Origin: Flavobacterium sp. LHD-85 | GTDB taxonomy: Bacteria > Bacteroidota > Bacteroidia > Flavobacteriales > Flavobacteriaceae | DNA length: 64,000 nt | Assembly (NCBI RefSeq): GCF_030929595.1 | Contig: NZ_JAVFVR010000001.1 | Span: forward strand, 682,001 to 746,000 | Direction: 5' to 3' | In this document: piece after piece, positions 18,016 to 26,853 of the stretch | How positions within the stretch are numbered: the first letter of the stretch is position 1 | How the letters are laid out: each line of letters starts with the position of its first letter | The notes under the pieces: model-generated | Databases searched by the model: none | Seen by the model: the letters and a program-made list of their open reading frames with translations, nothing else | Told to the model about the DNA's origin: nothing | Position numbers and translations under genes: made by a program

Positions 18016-18798
18016 ATGGATTTTCAGATTGGTCTTGTAATAGCAGGTTTAGCAGTTGGTTTTATTGTTGGGTTAACAGGTGTAGGAGGAGGTTCTTTAA
18101 TGACTCCTATTTTATTATATTTCGGCATTTCTCCAACAACCGCTGTAGGAACCGATTTACTATACGCTGCCTTTACCAAAGCCGGAGGAATATTTGTACA
18201 CAATAAAAAAGGAAACATCAACTGGAAAATTACAGGCTGGCTGACTTTAGGAAGCGTTCCCGCTGCTTTAGTAACTTTATGGATTTTACATAGTATTAAG
18301 ACCGACATAGAAACCATAAATCGAGTTATTAAGTATAGTTTAGGATGGGCTTTATTGTTTACCTCTATCGCCATTATATTCAAAAAGAAGCTTTTAGTTT
18401 TTTCTCAAAAACATGCTGGAGATAAATTTCACAGCGAAAGCACGACACAAAATATGCTTACTATAGGAATCGGCGTTTTATTAGGAGCAACTGTAACCTT
18501 AACTTCTATTGGAGCTGGAGCTTTAGGAACTGTAACTTTATTTTTTCTTTATCCGCTTTTACCAACGCCTCGTTTAGTTGGAACTGAAATCGCACACGCT
18601 GTCCCTTTAACTTTAGTTGCAGGAATCGGACATGCTTCTATGGGAAATTTAGATTTAGGTTTGCTAGGACAATTATTAATGGGATCACTTCCTGGAATAT
18701 ATTGCGGAAGTATGTTAAGCGGAAAAGTTCCCGATCAGTTTCTTAGAAATGCGATTGCTGTAATGCTTTTCTTAGCAGGTTATAAATTGATTTTCTAA
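18016..18798 (+). CDS. TauE/SafE family permease (second copy)
   Basis: 260 residues with about eight membrane helices and the family loops VGLTGVGGGSLMTPILLYFG and TSIGAGALGTVTLFFLYPLL. It is divergent from the first copy, separated by 310 bases that hold promoter and operator-like sequence. The two proteins are not near-identical: the repeats and lengths differ, so they are probably distinct subfamilies. Context suggests handling of sulfite or a related sulfur anion. It ends at a bidirectional terminator shared with the Rrf2 gene. Confidence 0.85.
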   Translation: MDFQIGLVIAGLAVGFIVGLTGVGGGSLMTPILLYFGISPTTAVGTDLLYAAFTKAGGIFVHNKKGNINWKITGWLTLGSVPAALVTLWILHSIKTDIETINRVIKYSLGWALLFTSIAIIFKKKLLVFSQKHAGDKFHSESTTQNMLTIGIGVLLGATVTLTSIGAGALGTVTLFFLYPLLPTPRLVGTEIAHAVPLTLVAGIGHASMGNLDLGLLGQLLMGSLPGIYCGSMLSGKVPDQFLRNAIAVMLFLAGYKLIF

Positions 18799-18810
18799 TA
18801 CATCATAAAT

Positions 18811-18846
18811 AAAAAAGACCATTTCAAATTCAGAAATGGTCTTTTT
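18811..18846. terminator. Bidirectional terminator
   Basis: AAAAAAGACCATTT paired with AAATGGTCTTTTTT, with T runs on both strands. It serves the plus-strand permease and the minus-strand Rrf2 gene, which converge here. Confidence 0.85.
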
Positions 18847-18865
18847 TTTATGGATCAATTAATTC

Positions 18866-19276
18866 TTAAAACGCAATATCTGCTAAAGAATTACTTTCTA
18901 GTATTTTAAGCGTATTATCACGAACTTCAGTCATTAAACGTCGTGCCGCACAGGTTGATTCGTCGTCGCAGTCATCACATCTTTCGTAAAAATTATGACT
19001 CGCGCATGGCAATAATGCAATTGGCCCTTCCAAAATACGGTAGACTTTTGCCATACTGATATCTTTTGGATCTTTTATCAGATAATAACCTCCGCCTTTT
19101 CCTTTTTTAGCACCAAGAAAACCTGAGTTTCTTAACAGCAATAAAATACTTTCTAAAAATTTAATTGAAATATGTTCGCTTTTCGCAATTTCAGCTATTT
19201 GTACCGGTTCATTGTTTTCACGTCTGGCTAAATAAGTTAAAGCTTTGATTCCGTATTTTGTTTTCTTTGAAAGCAC
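18866..19276 (-). CDS. Rrf2 family transcriptional regulator
   Basis: 136 residues. A winged helix fills the N-terminal 80 residues (MLSKKTKYGIKALTYLARR, IAEIAKSEHISIKFLESILL, KGGGYYLIKDP). The C-terminal segment has four cysteines spaced C-x8-C-x2-C-x5-C (PCASHNFYER, CDDCDDESTC), a pattern suited to Fe-S or redox sensing as in IscR/RsrR relatives. CymR, another Rrf2 protein, controls cysteine metabolism in Firmicutes. Lying beside the sulfate-assimilation cluster, this one is a strong candidate for its regulator. That link is inferred. A TATTTTTG -7 box lies at 19350-19343. Confidence 0.88.
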   Translation of the reverse strand: MLSKKTKYGIKALTYLARRENNEPVQIAEIAKSEHISIKFLESILLLLRNSGFLGAKKGKGGGYYLIKDPKDISMAKVYRILEGPIALLPCASHNFYERCDDCDDESTCAARRLMTEVRDNTLKILESNSLADIAF

Positions 19277-19386
19277 TAAGGTAAATTTTAGATTTAGATT
19301 ATAGATTTAATTGCAAATCAATAATCTAATATTATTAGAAAGCAAAAATATACTTTTTAAATGAGAAAATAACAGATTAGAACAAT

Positions 19387-19403
19387 ATTCTACCAATTTA
19401 GTA
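19387..19403 (-). promoter_or_regulatory. Weak copy of the ACCCTATC-N4-TAGTA motif upstream of rrf2
   Basis: ATTCTACCAATTTAGTA matches the motif at 17741 at the A, CTA-C and TTAGTA positions. It lies about 110 bases upstream of the Rrf2 start. Could be an autoregulatory site. Weak on its own. Confidence 0.25.
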
Positions 19404-19448
19404 TAGTTTTAATTTTTAGCATCATTCAAATTTAATTTATGAAAAATT

Positions 19449-19889
19449 TCATCTCGTTCTTTCTAATTTCTTTTTGTTTACCACATATGTCATAGAAAGT
19501 GAATCATGCCATCCGCCTGAATCATGTATTGAATCACCTAGAAATGTAAAAGCATCAAAGGGTATACAACGGCATAAACTTCTCTTTATAATAGTTCTGA
19601 AACTTGGTTTTGTTCCATTTTTATCTATTACTACACTTCCGGTAATAAATTTCCCTATTGTTCTTCCAAATAATCCTTCCATCATAATGTAGTAAACAAG
19701 AATCGCAATAATTGCAAAAACGTTCCTCTCAAAATCTCCTAAATCATTTATCCAAGCACCCAAAGAACTCCGCTTAAAAAATGTTTTAAGAATACCTATT
19801 ACAATAAATAGATCAATAATACAATTCAGAAAGCGTCCAAATGTCGGCATCAATAAAGTTTCGTCCAAAATGTAATTTGATTTGCTCAT
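19449..19889 (-). CDS. RDD family membrane protein
   Basis: 146 residues with three predicted hydrophobic helices: FGRFLNCIIDLFIVIGILK, then FAIIAILVYYIMMEGLFG, and a weaker C-terminal one. FGRFLNCIID carries the Arg...Asp pattern of the RDD domain, and FGRTIGKFITGSVVIDKNG is the typical loop. Function is not established for most family members; some act in ion or compatible-solute transport. It is downstream of metZ on the same strand, separated by a 13-bp inverted repeat, and is probably not part of the methionine operon. Confidence 0.75.
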   Translation of the reverse strand: MSKSNYILDETLLMPTFGRFLNCIIDLFIVIGILKTFFKRSSLGAWINDLGDFERNVFAIIAILVYYIMMEGLFGRTIGKFITGSVVIDKNGTKPSFRTIIKRSLCRCIPFDAFTFLGDSIHDSGGWHDSLSMTYVVNKKKLERTR

Positions 19890-19973
19890 GCGTAGTAGGT
19901 ATAATTTAACTTATAACAGTTTTGATCTCACTACTGCAAAAATATATGTTTTTTAAAACATCCCCCAAAAAGA

Positions 19974-20016
19974 ACAACGATTTTAACAGTAAAAAATTTA
20001 CAATTAAAATCGTTGT
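19974..20016. repeat. 13-bp inverted repeat downstream of metZ
   Basis: ACAACGATTTTAA and TTAAAATCGTTGT flank about 17 bases. It begins 35 bases past the metZ stop. There is no strong U tract, so it is either a weak terminator or a processing and stability hairpin at the end of the metX operon. Confidence 0.4.
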
Positions 20017-20050
20017 CATATAATTCAGAAAATCTAAATCTTATTACAAA

Positions 20051-21223
20051 TTAAGAAAGTGCCTGTTTTAAATCTGCAATTACATCTTCAACCGTTTCCA
20101 AACCAACAGAAACACGAACTAAACCTTGCGTGATTCCTACTGCCAATTGATCTTCTTCAGATAATTTGCTGTGTGTTGTAGAAGCTGGATGTGTAACAAT
20201 TGTTCTCGTATCTCCAATATTTGCAGATAAAGAACAAAGTTGAATTGCGTTCAAGAATTTTCTTCCCGCTTCTATTCCGCCTTTAATTTCAAATGCAATG
20301 ATGTTTCCACCCGCTTTCATTTGTTTTTTAGCAATTTCGTATTGTGGATGCGATTTCAAGAACGGATATTTTACGCTGTTTACATTTGGATGACTTTCTA
20401 AAAACTCAGCTACTTTTAAAGCATTTTCGCAATGTCTATCTACACGAACAGCTAAAGTCTCTAAACTTTTTGAAAGAACCCAAGCATTAAACGGCGATAA
20501 AGCTGGTCCTGTATTTCTCGAAAACAAATAAATCTGTCTGATTAATTCTGCATCTCCAACTGTTACTCCACCTAAAACACGACCTTGTCCGTCGATTAAT
20601 TTTGTTGCTGAATGAATTACCAAATGTGCTCCAAATTTAATTGGTTGCTGTAAATAAGGCGTTGCAAAACAGTTATCGATAATTAAAATCAAATTGTGTT
20701 TTTTAGCAATATTTCCTAGCAATTCTAAATCAATTACATCAACTCCAGGATTTGTTGGAGACTCAGCGTATAAAATTTTTGTGTTTGGTTTAATGAAGCT
20801 TTCGATTGTCTCTGGTTTACTGATTTCGAAATAAGAAGTTTCGATATTCCATTTTGGAAAATAAGTCATAAACAAAGCGTGAGTAGAACCAAAAACACTG
20901 CTTGCAGAAACAATATGATCTCCAGAATTTAACAAAGCTGCAAAAGTAGAATATACTGCTGCCATTCCTGTCGCGAAAGCATAACCTGAATCTGCACCTT
21001 CCATTTTGCAGATCTTATCGACAAACTCTGAAGTGTTCGGATTGCTAAAACGGCTGTAAATATTTCTTTCTTTTTCTTCTGTAAAAGAAGCTCTCATGTC
21101 TTCAGCATCTTCAAAAACGAAGCTTGATGAAAGGTACAAAGGCACCGAGTGTTCTAAATATTGAGATCTTTCTAATTGTGTTCTAATGGCTTGTGTTTCA
21201 AAACCAAATTCTTCTGTATTCAT
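20051..21223 (-). CDS. metZ: O-succinyl/acetylhomoserine sulfhydrylase-type PLP enzyme
   Basis: 390 residues from the ATG at 21223 (MNTEEFGFETQAIRTQLER); an upstream in-frame ATG would add 13 lysine-rich residues. It is a Cys/Met metabolism fold-type I PLP enzyme: YSRFSNPNTSEFVDKI, AGTM-like ATGMAAVYSTFAAL, LILIIDNCFATPYLQQ, and the PLP lysine in LVIHSATKLIDGQGRVLGG. The sequence around the lysine and the length fit MetZ, which makes homocysteine from an activated homoserine and sulfide. It ends the metX-thrA operon and so would receive O-acetylhomoserine made by MetX. A second homologue, metY, is at 28470. Confidence 0.85.
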   Translation of the reverse strand: MNTEEFGFETQAIRTQLERSQYLEHSVPLYLSSSFVFEDAEDMRASFTEEKERNIYSRFSNPNTSEFVDKICKMEGADSGYAFATGMAAVYSTFAALLNSGDHIVSASSVFGSTHALFMTYFPKWNIETSYFEISKPETIESFIKPNTKILYAESPTNPGVDVIDLELLGNIAKKHNLILIIDNCFATPYLQQPIKFGAHLVIHSATKLIDGQGRVLGGVTVGDAELIRQIYLFSRNTGPALSPFNAWVLSKSLETLAVRVDRHCENALKVAEFLESHPNVNSVKYPFLKSHPQYEIAKKQMKAGGNIIAFEIKGGIEAGRKFLNAIQLCSLSANIGDTRTIVTHPASTTHSKLSEEDQLAVGITQGLVRVSVGLETVEDVIADLKQALS

Positions 21224-21410
21224 TGTGTTGTTTTGTTTTTTTTGTTTTAACACGAATTGCACTAATTAGCACTAATTCTATTTTTATATAAATTTCACAG
21301 AGACTCTCAAAGGAAACACAAAGCTTCACTAAGAACCAAAGCGAATTTCATTTTAAGAGGTCAAAAGAATTATCTAATTTTCTAATTACCCAATTCTCTA
21401 ATTAACTAAT

Positions 21411-21836
21411 TTACAAAGCCTCATTGTTCAAGACAACTTTGTAGTTAATGGTTGCTGTCGGTTCTACCGTTTTGGCAACCGAACAATATTTCTCAAAAGA
21501 AAGCTGTGCCGCTTTTTTTGCTTTATCTGGATTGATTTCTCCTTCTAAATAGAAAACCACATCAATTTCCTTGAAAGGTTTTGCTTCTTCGATTTGTACT
21601 CGTGTTCCTTCAACCTCAGCATTAAAAGAAGTGATTTCCTGACGCTGTTTTTTTAAGATCGAAATCATATCGATAGCGCTGCATCCTGCAACTCCCATTA
21701 ATACCAATTCCATTGGACTTGCACCTAAATCGCTTCCGCCAAATTCGGCTCTGCTATCAACGTCAACTACGTGTCCGCGTTCATTTTTTACTTTAAAATG
21801 AAATGCGTCATTTACTCTGTTTAAAGTTACTTTCAT
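21411..21836 (-). CDS. OsmC family protein
   Basis: 141 residues with the two conserved redox cysteines of OsmC/Ohr proteins: LMGVAGCSAIDMISILKKQR and FEKYCSVAKTVEPTATI. Members reduce organic hydroperoxides or act on related thiol chemistry in the cytoplasm. It is encoded inside the metX-thrA-metZ operon, 24 bases past the DUF3592 gene, and 187 bases before metZ. Why it is tied to methionine synthesis is not known; protection of reactive sulfur intermediates is one possibility. Confidence 0.88.
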   Translation of the reverse strand: MKVTLNRVNDAFHFKVKNERGHVVDVDSRAEFGGSDLGASPMELVLMGVAGCSAIDMISILKKQRQEITSFNAEVEGTRVQIEEAKPFKEIDVVFYLEGEINPDKAKKAAQLSFEKYCSVAKTVEPTATINYKVVLNNEAL

Positions 21837-21860
21837 TGTGTTGTTATTTTTTTTGTTTTT

Positions 21861-22511
21861 TTATTCTGTATTTGAATCAATGTTTTTTGTTCTCTCAATA
21901 ACATTGATTTTGTTTTCTATATTAATATGAAAATAGTCATTTAATAAAATAAACAGACCTATTGCCCATATAATTATTAATGCATGAATACGATATTTCA
22001 ATATAAAACTATTCTCAATATTTCTATTTCTACTTTTCGCTATTAAAGGCAAAAAAATCAAAAAGAGAAGCAATGAATTCCACAATATTGAAAAAATCAA
22101 CGTAAAAATAATGCTATCATTCACACCAGGAATTACTATTGATTCTTTGTTGTCATCGGGATCAACATAAACCATAATTCTTTTGCTTTCTTTTAAAACA
22201 AGAAACAAAGTATCATGATCTTCTATATTACTCAAGCCGTAGCCAAACCCGATCCTATTTCCCCAATATTTTTGCGCTCCTATTACATAAGAATATTTAA
22301 TCGCAACTTCATACGAAGTACTTCCTTTTCTAGAATATGAATTCATATCGACTTTTTCGATATTCGCTGGAACTTGAATCCAATTTTCAGCCTGCACTCC
22401 CTTAGTTATGGCGTACAAACTAAAAAACAAAGTTCCCAACCCAACTATTACAAAAGGACCGAGAAATAATATCCCACAGCCCCATCCCTGCAAAAAAGTC
22501 TTAATTTTCAA
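21861..22511 (-). CDS. DUF3592-type membrane protein
   Basis: 216 residues with hydrophobic helices at about 10-35, 130-155 and 170-190. Between the first two lies a beta-rich soluble domain (ATIEKV-like PANIEKVDMNSYSRKG, YEVAIKYSYVIG, VYVDPDDNKESIVIPG) that fits the DUF3592 pattern of a VxVxYdPxnP-like ending. Function unknown. It lies 25 bases after thrA and 24 before osmC, so it is in the methionine operon by position, though its composition (many Asn/Ile) differs from the enzymes around it. Confidence 0.65.
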   Translation of the reverse strand: MKIKTFLQGWGCGILFLGPFVIVGLGTLFFSLYAITKGVQAENWIQVPANIEKVDMNSYSRKGSTSYEVAIKYSYVIGAQKYWGNRIGFGYGLSNIEDHDTLFLVLKESKRIMVYVDPDDNKESIVIPGVNDSIIFTLIFSILWNSLLLFLIFLPLIAKSRNRNIENSFILKYRIHALIIIWAIGLFILLNDYFHINIENKINVIERTKNIDSNTE

Positions 22512-22536
22512 TTTCTACGTAAATCTAAAAATCGTC

Positions 22537-24951
22537 TTATCCTTTATCAGACAATCTCAAAATATCTCCGAAAACTCCTCTTGCCGTTACCGCAGAACCT
22601 GCACCAGCTCCTTGAATAACGATTGGACGATCTCCGTAAGATTCTGTATAAATTTCGAAGAAAGAATCAGAACCTTTTAATCCGCCTAATGCAGTATCTT
22701 TTGGAACTGAAACTAATTTTACTTCTAAATTTCCTTTATCATTCTGCAAATCTCCAGACAATTCGCCAATATATCTCAATACGTGATTTGGCTGCTGTTC
22801 TGCTTTTATTTTAGCGTAAATTGGATCGAATTCTTTCAGTTTAGTCAAGAAATCGGCCGCACTTCCTTCACGTAAGTGCTCTGGAATTAGGTTTTGAATT
22901 GAGATTTCTTCAAACTCATTTTGCAAATCTAATTCTCTAGCTAAAATTAATAATTTTCTACCAACATCATTTCCGCATAAATCCTCACGCGGATCTGGTT
23001 CTGTATATCCGTTATCAATTGCTTCCTGCAGGATTTCGCTGAAAGGCGCATCTTTTGCAGAGAAATTATTGAATAAATAGCTTAATGTTCCAGAGAAAAC
23101 TCCTTTAATTTTTGTAATATTTTCTCCTGAAAGGTGTAATAATTTAATCGTATCAATTAACGGTAAACCTGCACCAACATTAGTTTCATACAAATAATTC
23201 TTCTGGTTTTCTGCCAAAGCTTTTCTCAATTCTTTATAAAAACCGTACGTTAAAGTATTAGCCACTTTGTTCGAAGAAATCAAATCAAAACTGCTTTCTA
23301 CAAGCGGAATATAATTTTCAACGAAAGTTGCGCTTGCCGTATTATCAATCGCAATTAAGTTTTCTAAATGATGTTCATTCGCGTAAGCAATAATATCTTT
23401 TATGGTGTAAGCTTCGCCTTTGGTTGCAATATCGTTTTTCCAATTGCCGTTAACTCCGTATTTATTTAAAAGCAGTTTTTTAGAATTCGCTATAGCAAAA
23501 ACATTTAGCTTAATGTCCTTACGTTTTTCAATTGCCGCAGCCGATTCTAAAATCTGATTGATTAAAGTTCCTCCAACTAATCCGTGACCGAAAATAGCAA
23601 TGTTGATCTTTTTAGAAACTCCAAAAATCTCTCCGTGAATTACATTTAAGGCTTTGTTTAATTCCTCTTTTTTAACAACCAAACTCACGTTTTTACCTGT
23701 TACAGTGTTATTAAACAAAATCGGAACAATTTTGTTTTTGATTAAAGCAGTATATGGTTTATGGAAAGTGCTCAAATCCTGACCAATAATCGAAATTACC
23801 GATACATTGTCTGTAACTGTGATTTGATTTACATCTTTAGAATAAAAATCATTTTCGAATTCTTTCTCTAATTCAACCATCGCAAGAGTCGCTTTATCAG
23901 TTGCTACAACAAGACCAATTCCTCTTTCAGATGAACCTTGAGAAATAATACTTACACTGATATTATGATCTCCCATTACTTTAAAAATTCGGGCATCAAC
24001 TCCAGCTTTTCCAAGCAATCCGCGTCCTTCAAGATTTACAAGAGAAACATTTTCTAATACAGAAAGCGTTTTAATTCCTTCTTTTGAAGAATCAGATGTA
24101 ATTAAAGTTCCGCGGTTTTCGTGGTTGAAAGTATTTAAAATACGTAAAGGAATATTCTTTTCTAACAAAGGAATAATTGTCTTAGCATGAAGAATTGTAG
24201 CTCCAAAATTTGCAAGCTCATTTGCTTCATTAAACGATAAATATTCGATTTTTTTAGCATCTGCAACCAAATCTGGATTTGCTGTGTAGATTCCGTCTAC
24301 GTGCGTGAAGTTTTGTAATTCTTCTGCATTTAAGTAATTTGCGATTAACGAAGCGGTATAGTTACTGCCATTTCTACCTAAAGTAGTTGTGTCGTTGTTG
24401 TTATTAGATCCAATGAAACCTGTAACTATATTAACCGTTTCTCCGTTATGCTCTTTAAAATAATTTACTACGTTTTTCTTTGAAAGCTGTTCTAATGGCT
24501 GTGCATCGCCAAATTTTGAATCGGTTTTCAGCAAATCTCTTGTGTCGACAAAATTGGCAGGAATTCCTTTTTCTATTAAAATAGCTGTCAATAATTTAGC
24601 CGAAAGCAATTCGCCTTTAGACAAAATCTGATCTTTGATTTTTTTGCTGTAATCACCAATTAAGCTTACTCCTTCAAAAAGTTTGTCTAAGACATTAAAT
24701 TCTTCAGACAAATCAACTTGTGGATAATCTGATATTTGATATTTTTTGAAATTTTCTAATAATTCTTTGTAACTGCCATTTTTTGCAGCAATGCTTAAGA
24801 TAAATTCAAGCTCATCTGTTGCATTTCCGCGTGCAGATACAACAACGGCAATTTTTTCACCTTGACTTACTTTATCAGAAATGATTGAAACAACTTTATT
24901 AAGCCCTTCTCCGTTTGCTAACGATTTACCTCCAAATTTTAATACTTTCAT
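22537..24951 (-). CDS. thrA: Bifunctional aspartokinase / homoserine dehydrogenase
   Basis: 804 residues. The aspartokinase part begins MKVLKFGGKSLANGEGLN and holds FTHVDGIYTANPDLVAD and LGRNGSNYTASLIANYL. Two ACT-like regulatory segments follow (KTLSVLENVSLVNLEGRGL, ISIIGQDLSTFHKPY). The homoserine dehydrogenase part starts with IAIFGHGLVGGTLINQIL and keeps SSNKVANT, FSGTLSYLFN and GYTEPDPREDLCGNDVGRKL, including the Glu, Asp and Lys of the active site. It converts aspartate toward homoserine for Met and Thr. It follows metX by one base, and metX acetylates its product, so expression is probably SAM-controlled through the shared riboswitch. Confidence 0.95.
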   Translation of the reverse strand: MKVLKFGGKSLANGEGLNKVVSIISDKVSQGEKIAVVVSARGNATDELEFILSIAAKNGSYKELLENFKKYQISDYPQVDLSEEFNVLDKLFEGVSLIGDYSKKIKDQILSKGELLSAKLLTAILIEKGIPANFVDTRDLLKTDSKFGDAQPLEQLSKKNVVNYFKEHNGETVNIVTGFIGSNNNNDTTTLGRNGSNYTASLIANYLNAEELQNFTHVDGIYTANPDLVADAKKIEYLSFNEANELANFGATILHAKTIIPLLEKNIPLRILNTFNHENRGTLITSDSSKEGIKTLSVLENVSLVNLEGRGLLGKAGVDARIFKVMGDHNISVSIISQGSSERGIGLVVATDKATLAMVELEKEFENDFYSKDVNQITVTDNVSVISIIGQDLSTFHKPYTALIKNKIVPILFNNTVTGKNVSLVVKKEELNKALNVIHGEIFGVSKKINIAIFGHGLVGGTLINQILESAAAIEKRKDIKLNVFAIANSKKLLLNKYGVNGNWKNDIATKGEAYTIKDIIAYANEHHLENLIAIDNTASATFVENYIPLVESSFDLISSNKVANTLTYGFYKELRKALAENQKNYLYETNVGAGLPLIDTIKLLHLSGENITKIKGVFSGTLSYLFNNFSAKDAPFSEILQEAIDNGYTEPDPREDLCGNDVGRKLLILARELDLQNEFEEISIQNLIPEHLREGSAADFLTKLKEFDPIYAKIKAEQQPNHVLRYIGELSGDLQNDKGNLEVKLVSVPKDTALGGLKGSDSFFEIYTESYGDRPIVIQGAGAGSAVTARGVFGDILRLSDKG

Positions 24952-24952
24952 T

Positions 24953-25942
24953 TTATTTCTTTATTGTTTCTGCCTTAAAAATATCGGCAAGTAAATGATC
25001 TAATTGTTTGTACTCGATTAAAAAAGCGTCATGTCCGTGAACCGAATCAATTTCGCTATAGAAAACATTGTCTTTAAACTTCTTCAACTCCTCGTAGGTT
25101 TCTACGTTTTCCTTTGCTGTAAAAAACAAATCTGAATTGATTCCGACAATATGAATTGAAGCTTTTGTTTTAGACATTAAGTTTTCAAAACTTTCACTAT
25201 TTCTAGTAATATCAATTGTTTTAAGCAACTGATTCATTAATTTATAAGAAGACAACTGGAATCTTTTCTGCAATTTTTTTCCGTGATGCGCCAGCCAGCT
25301 TTCTATATTAAAAATCAAAAGATCTTGATTGATTGTTCTTTGGAATTTTTCTTTGAAAGATTCTGGCGAACGATAGCAAAGCATGGCGTGAATTCTGGCA
25401 TCTTCTATTGGTTTTGAAGAATTATTTAGAATTTGCTCTTGCAAAAAGCAATTTGCGATAAGCCAGTCTGTCGATTTCCAGTCGCTCGCAATCGGAATAA
25501 GGTTTTCTGTGATATTTGGTGCTAATGCCAAGATTTCCCACGCAATTCCGCCTCCGACAGAACCTCCAATAACAGCAAAAAGCTTTTCGATTTGTAAAGC
25601 TTTAATTCCTTCAATAAAGATTCTTGCAACATCTCTAGCAGTAAAATCATGGTAATTATCGATTAAGAAAGAGTTGCTTCCGTTTCCAGGAATATCAAAG
25701 GCTAAAACGGTATAAACAGCAGTATCAATGGTTTTACCTTCGCCAATTAAGTCATTCCACCAGCCGTTTTCGCCAGTAACTTGTGAATTTCCAGTTAAAG
25801 CATGATTAACCAAAACAATAGGCGCGCTGTGCAGCGGTTGTCCTGCAAGCGTAAAACTTAATGGTATAGAATGATAAATTGCACCACTTTCTGTGATGAA
25901 ATCTTGAATTATAATGGGATTTGGTATATTTTCCAATTTCAA
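24953..25942 (-). CDS. metX: Homoserine O-acetyltransferase (alpha/beta hydrolase)
   Basis: 329 residues with the MetX fold. The oxyanion and substrate loop is VNHALTGNSQVTGENGWW, the nucleophile Ser lies in AVIGGSVGGGIAWEILA, the catalytic Asp in VGINSDLFF, and the His in SVHGHDAFLIEYKQL. It transfers acetyl from acetyl-CoA to homoserine, committing it to methionine. The protein is shorter than the usual 360-380 residues, with a compact lid. It is the first gene of the operon with thrA, and the SAM-I riboswitch lies 72 bases upstream. Confidence 0.92.
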   Translation of the reverse strand: MKLENIPNPIIIQDFITESGAIYHSIPLSFTLAGQPLHSAPIVLVNHALTGNSQVTGENGWWNDLIGEGKTIDTAVYTVLAFDIPGNGSNSFLIDNYHDFTARDVARIFIEGIKALQIEKLFAVIGGSVGGGIAWEILALAPNITENLIPIASDWKSTDWLIANCFLQEQILNNSSKPIEDARIHAMLCYRSPESFKEKFQRTINQDLLIFNIESWLAHHGKKLQKRFQLSSYKLMNQLLKTIDITRNSESFENLMSKTKASIHIVGINSDLFFTAKENVETYEELKKFKDNVFYSEIDSVHGHDAFLIEYKQLDHLLADIFKAETIKK

Positions 25943-26013
25943 ATCTGTTGTATTATTGATTTGTATATGGAAATATTAGAAAGAAAAACTAGGTTTAACT
26001 AGAAAAAATCTTG

Positions 26014-26120
26014 TTGTTATCTTTCCACGTTTGGCGTGGTAGAATGTAGCACCTTCTTCGTTTTACCGAAGGGTTGCTAAGGCTTCATCGGGTCTAATCC
26101 CTCGTCCTTTCTTTATAACA
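26014..26120 (-). ncRNA. SAM-I (S-box) riboswitch upstream of metX
   Basis: Minus strand: TGTTATAAAG (P1), AAAGGACGAGGGATTAGACC, CGATGAAGCCTTAGCAACCC, a TTCGGTAAAACGAA hairpin, AAGGTGCTACATTCTACC, a CCACG-CCAAA-CGTGG hairpin (P4), then AAGATAACA closing P1. All S-box blocks are in order. It controls the metX-thrA-...-metZ operon. As at metH, no strong U-tract terminator follows, suggesting control by another route. Confidence 0.92.
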
Positions 26121-26312
26121 TTTCAATACGTGTTTGAACTTAACGAGTGCAAATTAACTACTATTTTCTCTAACAAACAAATTTTATCTAAAAGTGTTTG
26201 TTAAATTTCTGAGACTTACTTTAGCAAAAACTATTATACGCAAAAATTTACCGAACAAAAATGCCCAGTAAAATTAAGCAGGTTTTACCCTAGTTTATGA
26301 TGCTTCTTCCGT

Positions 26313-26528
26313 TTAGATAAAAAGCGTGTCATTTTCTTTTGAATACATCAAAAACAATAAAGAGTTCGGTGCTTTTTTCTCAGCTCCTTTACCTTCTTCT
26401 GTGATTCCAGCCTCAGTTATTCCGAATCTTGGGTGAGCCAATTCGTTTGTTGGTGGCGGATTATTTTTTCTAGTCCTTCTGTTTTTCAAATTTGAAATTT
26501 TTTCTGCTAAGTAGTTCAATGTGCTCAT
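26313..26528 (-). CDS. Small protein following the tandem attenuators
   Basis: 71 residues, MSTLNYLAEKISNLKNRRTR at the start, a proline stretch (NNPPPTNELAHPRFG), then ITEAGITEEGKGAEKK and a C-terminal LFLMYSKENDTLFI. I do not recognise it. It starts about 80 bases after the second attenuator terminator with a typical A-rich leader, which argues that it is the gene those attenuators control, or one of them. Its TEAG phrase also occurs in the first leader peptide (KTEAGVSIA), perhaps by chance. Downstream comes the metX riboswitch, whose own promoter is not obvious. Confidence 0.45.
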   Translation of the reverse strand: MSTLNYLAEKISNLKNRRTRKNNPPPTNELAHPRFGITEAGITEEGKGAEKKAPNSLLFLMYSKENDTLFI

Positions 26529-26609
26529 GATATTAAGTTTTAGTTAAGTTGCGTTTTATAATCTTTATTTCTCGTTTATCTTTTTGTTAATTCATTTTCT
26601 GGAATAAAA

Positions 26610-26644
26610 AAACCCTTTTGGATTTTTAGATACCAAAAGGGTTT
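26610..26644 (-). terminator. Attenuator D: terminator hairpin
   Basis: The minus strand AAACCCTTTTGG pairs with CCAAAAGGGTTT and is followed by TTTTATT. The segment CTTTTGGTATC of its 5' side can instead pair with GATACTAAAAG at 26676-26666 (11 bp with one G-U), just at the leader stop codon, making an antiterminator. Confidence 0.85.
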
Positions 26645-26674
26645 AAGTTTTTACACTCATATATACTTTTAGTA

Positions 26675-26740
26675 TCAACAGACGTATGCGCAAATAAGCG
26701 CGACAGTAAACATCTTGTTCATCTGTAAGGATTTATTCAT
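26675..26740 (-). CDS. Attenuator D: leader peptide
   Basis: 21 codons ending at TGA 26677-26675. The peptide starts MNKSLQMNKMFTVALICAYV and ends in Cys. A hairpin, GCGC-TTATTT-GCGC, lies within the coding sequence at 26701-26688 and would be the pause hairpin. The NKMF core repeats that of leader C. Unusual codons (GCG, GTC) follow from the need to keep the hairpin. No separate promoter is evident, so it is likely reached only by read-through of attenuator C. Confidence 0.6.
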   Translation of the reverse strand: MNKSLQMNKMFTVALICAYVC

Positions 26741-26792
26741 CTGTGATTTATATTGTATTTTATTTAAATTCTGCATTTGTTGTAAATTAAAA

Positions 26793-26819
26793 AGCCTCCT
26801 AAATATTTCTTAGGAGGCT
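26793..26819 (-). terminator. Attenuator C: terminator hairpin
   Basis: The minus strand AGCCTCCTAA pairs with TTAGGAGGCT, followed by TTTTTAATTT. Its 5' AGCCTC can alternatively pair with GAGGCT in the leader at 26877-26872. Confidence 0.85.
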
Positions 26820-26853
26820 CTTACTATATTATTATTGTATTCTTACAATTTTT

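Noticed and set aside
18811..18846. Possible fifth attenuator
   Set aside because: A strong hairpin, but it lies between convergent stop codons and has no leader ORF; it is a shared terminator.
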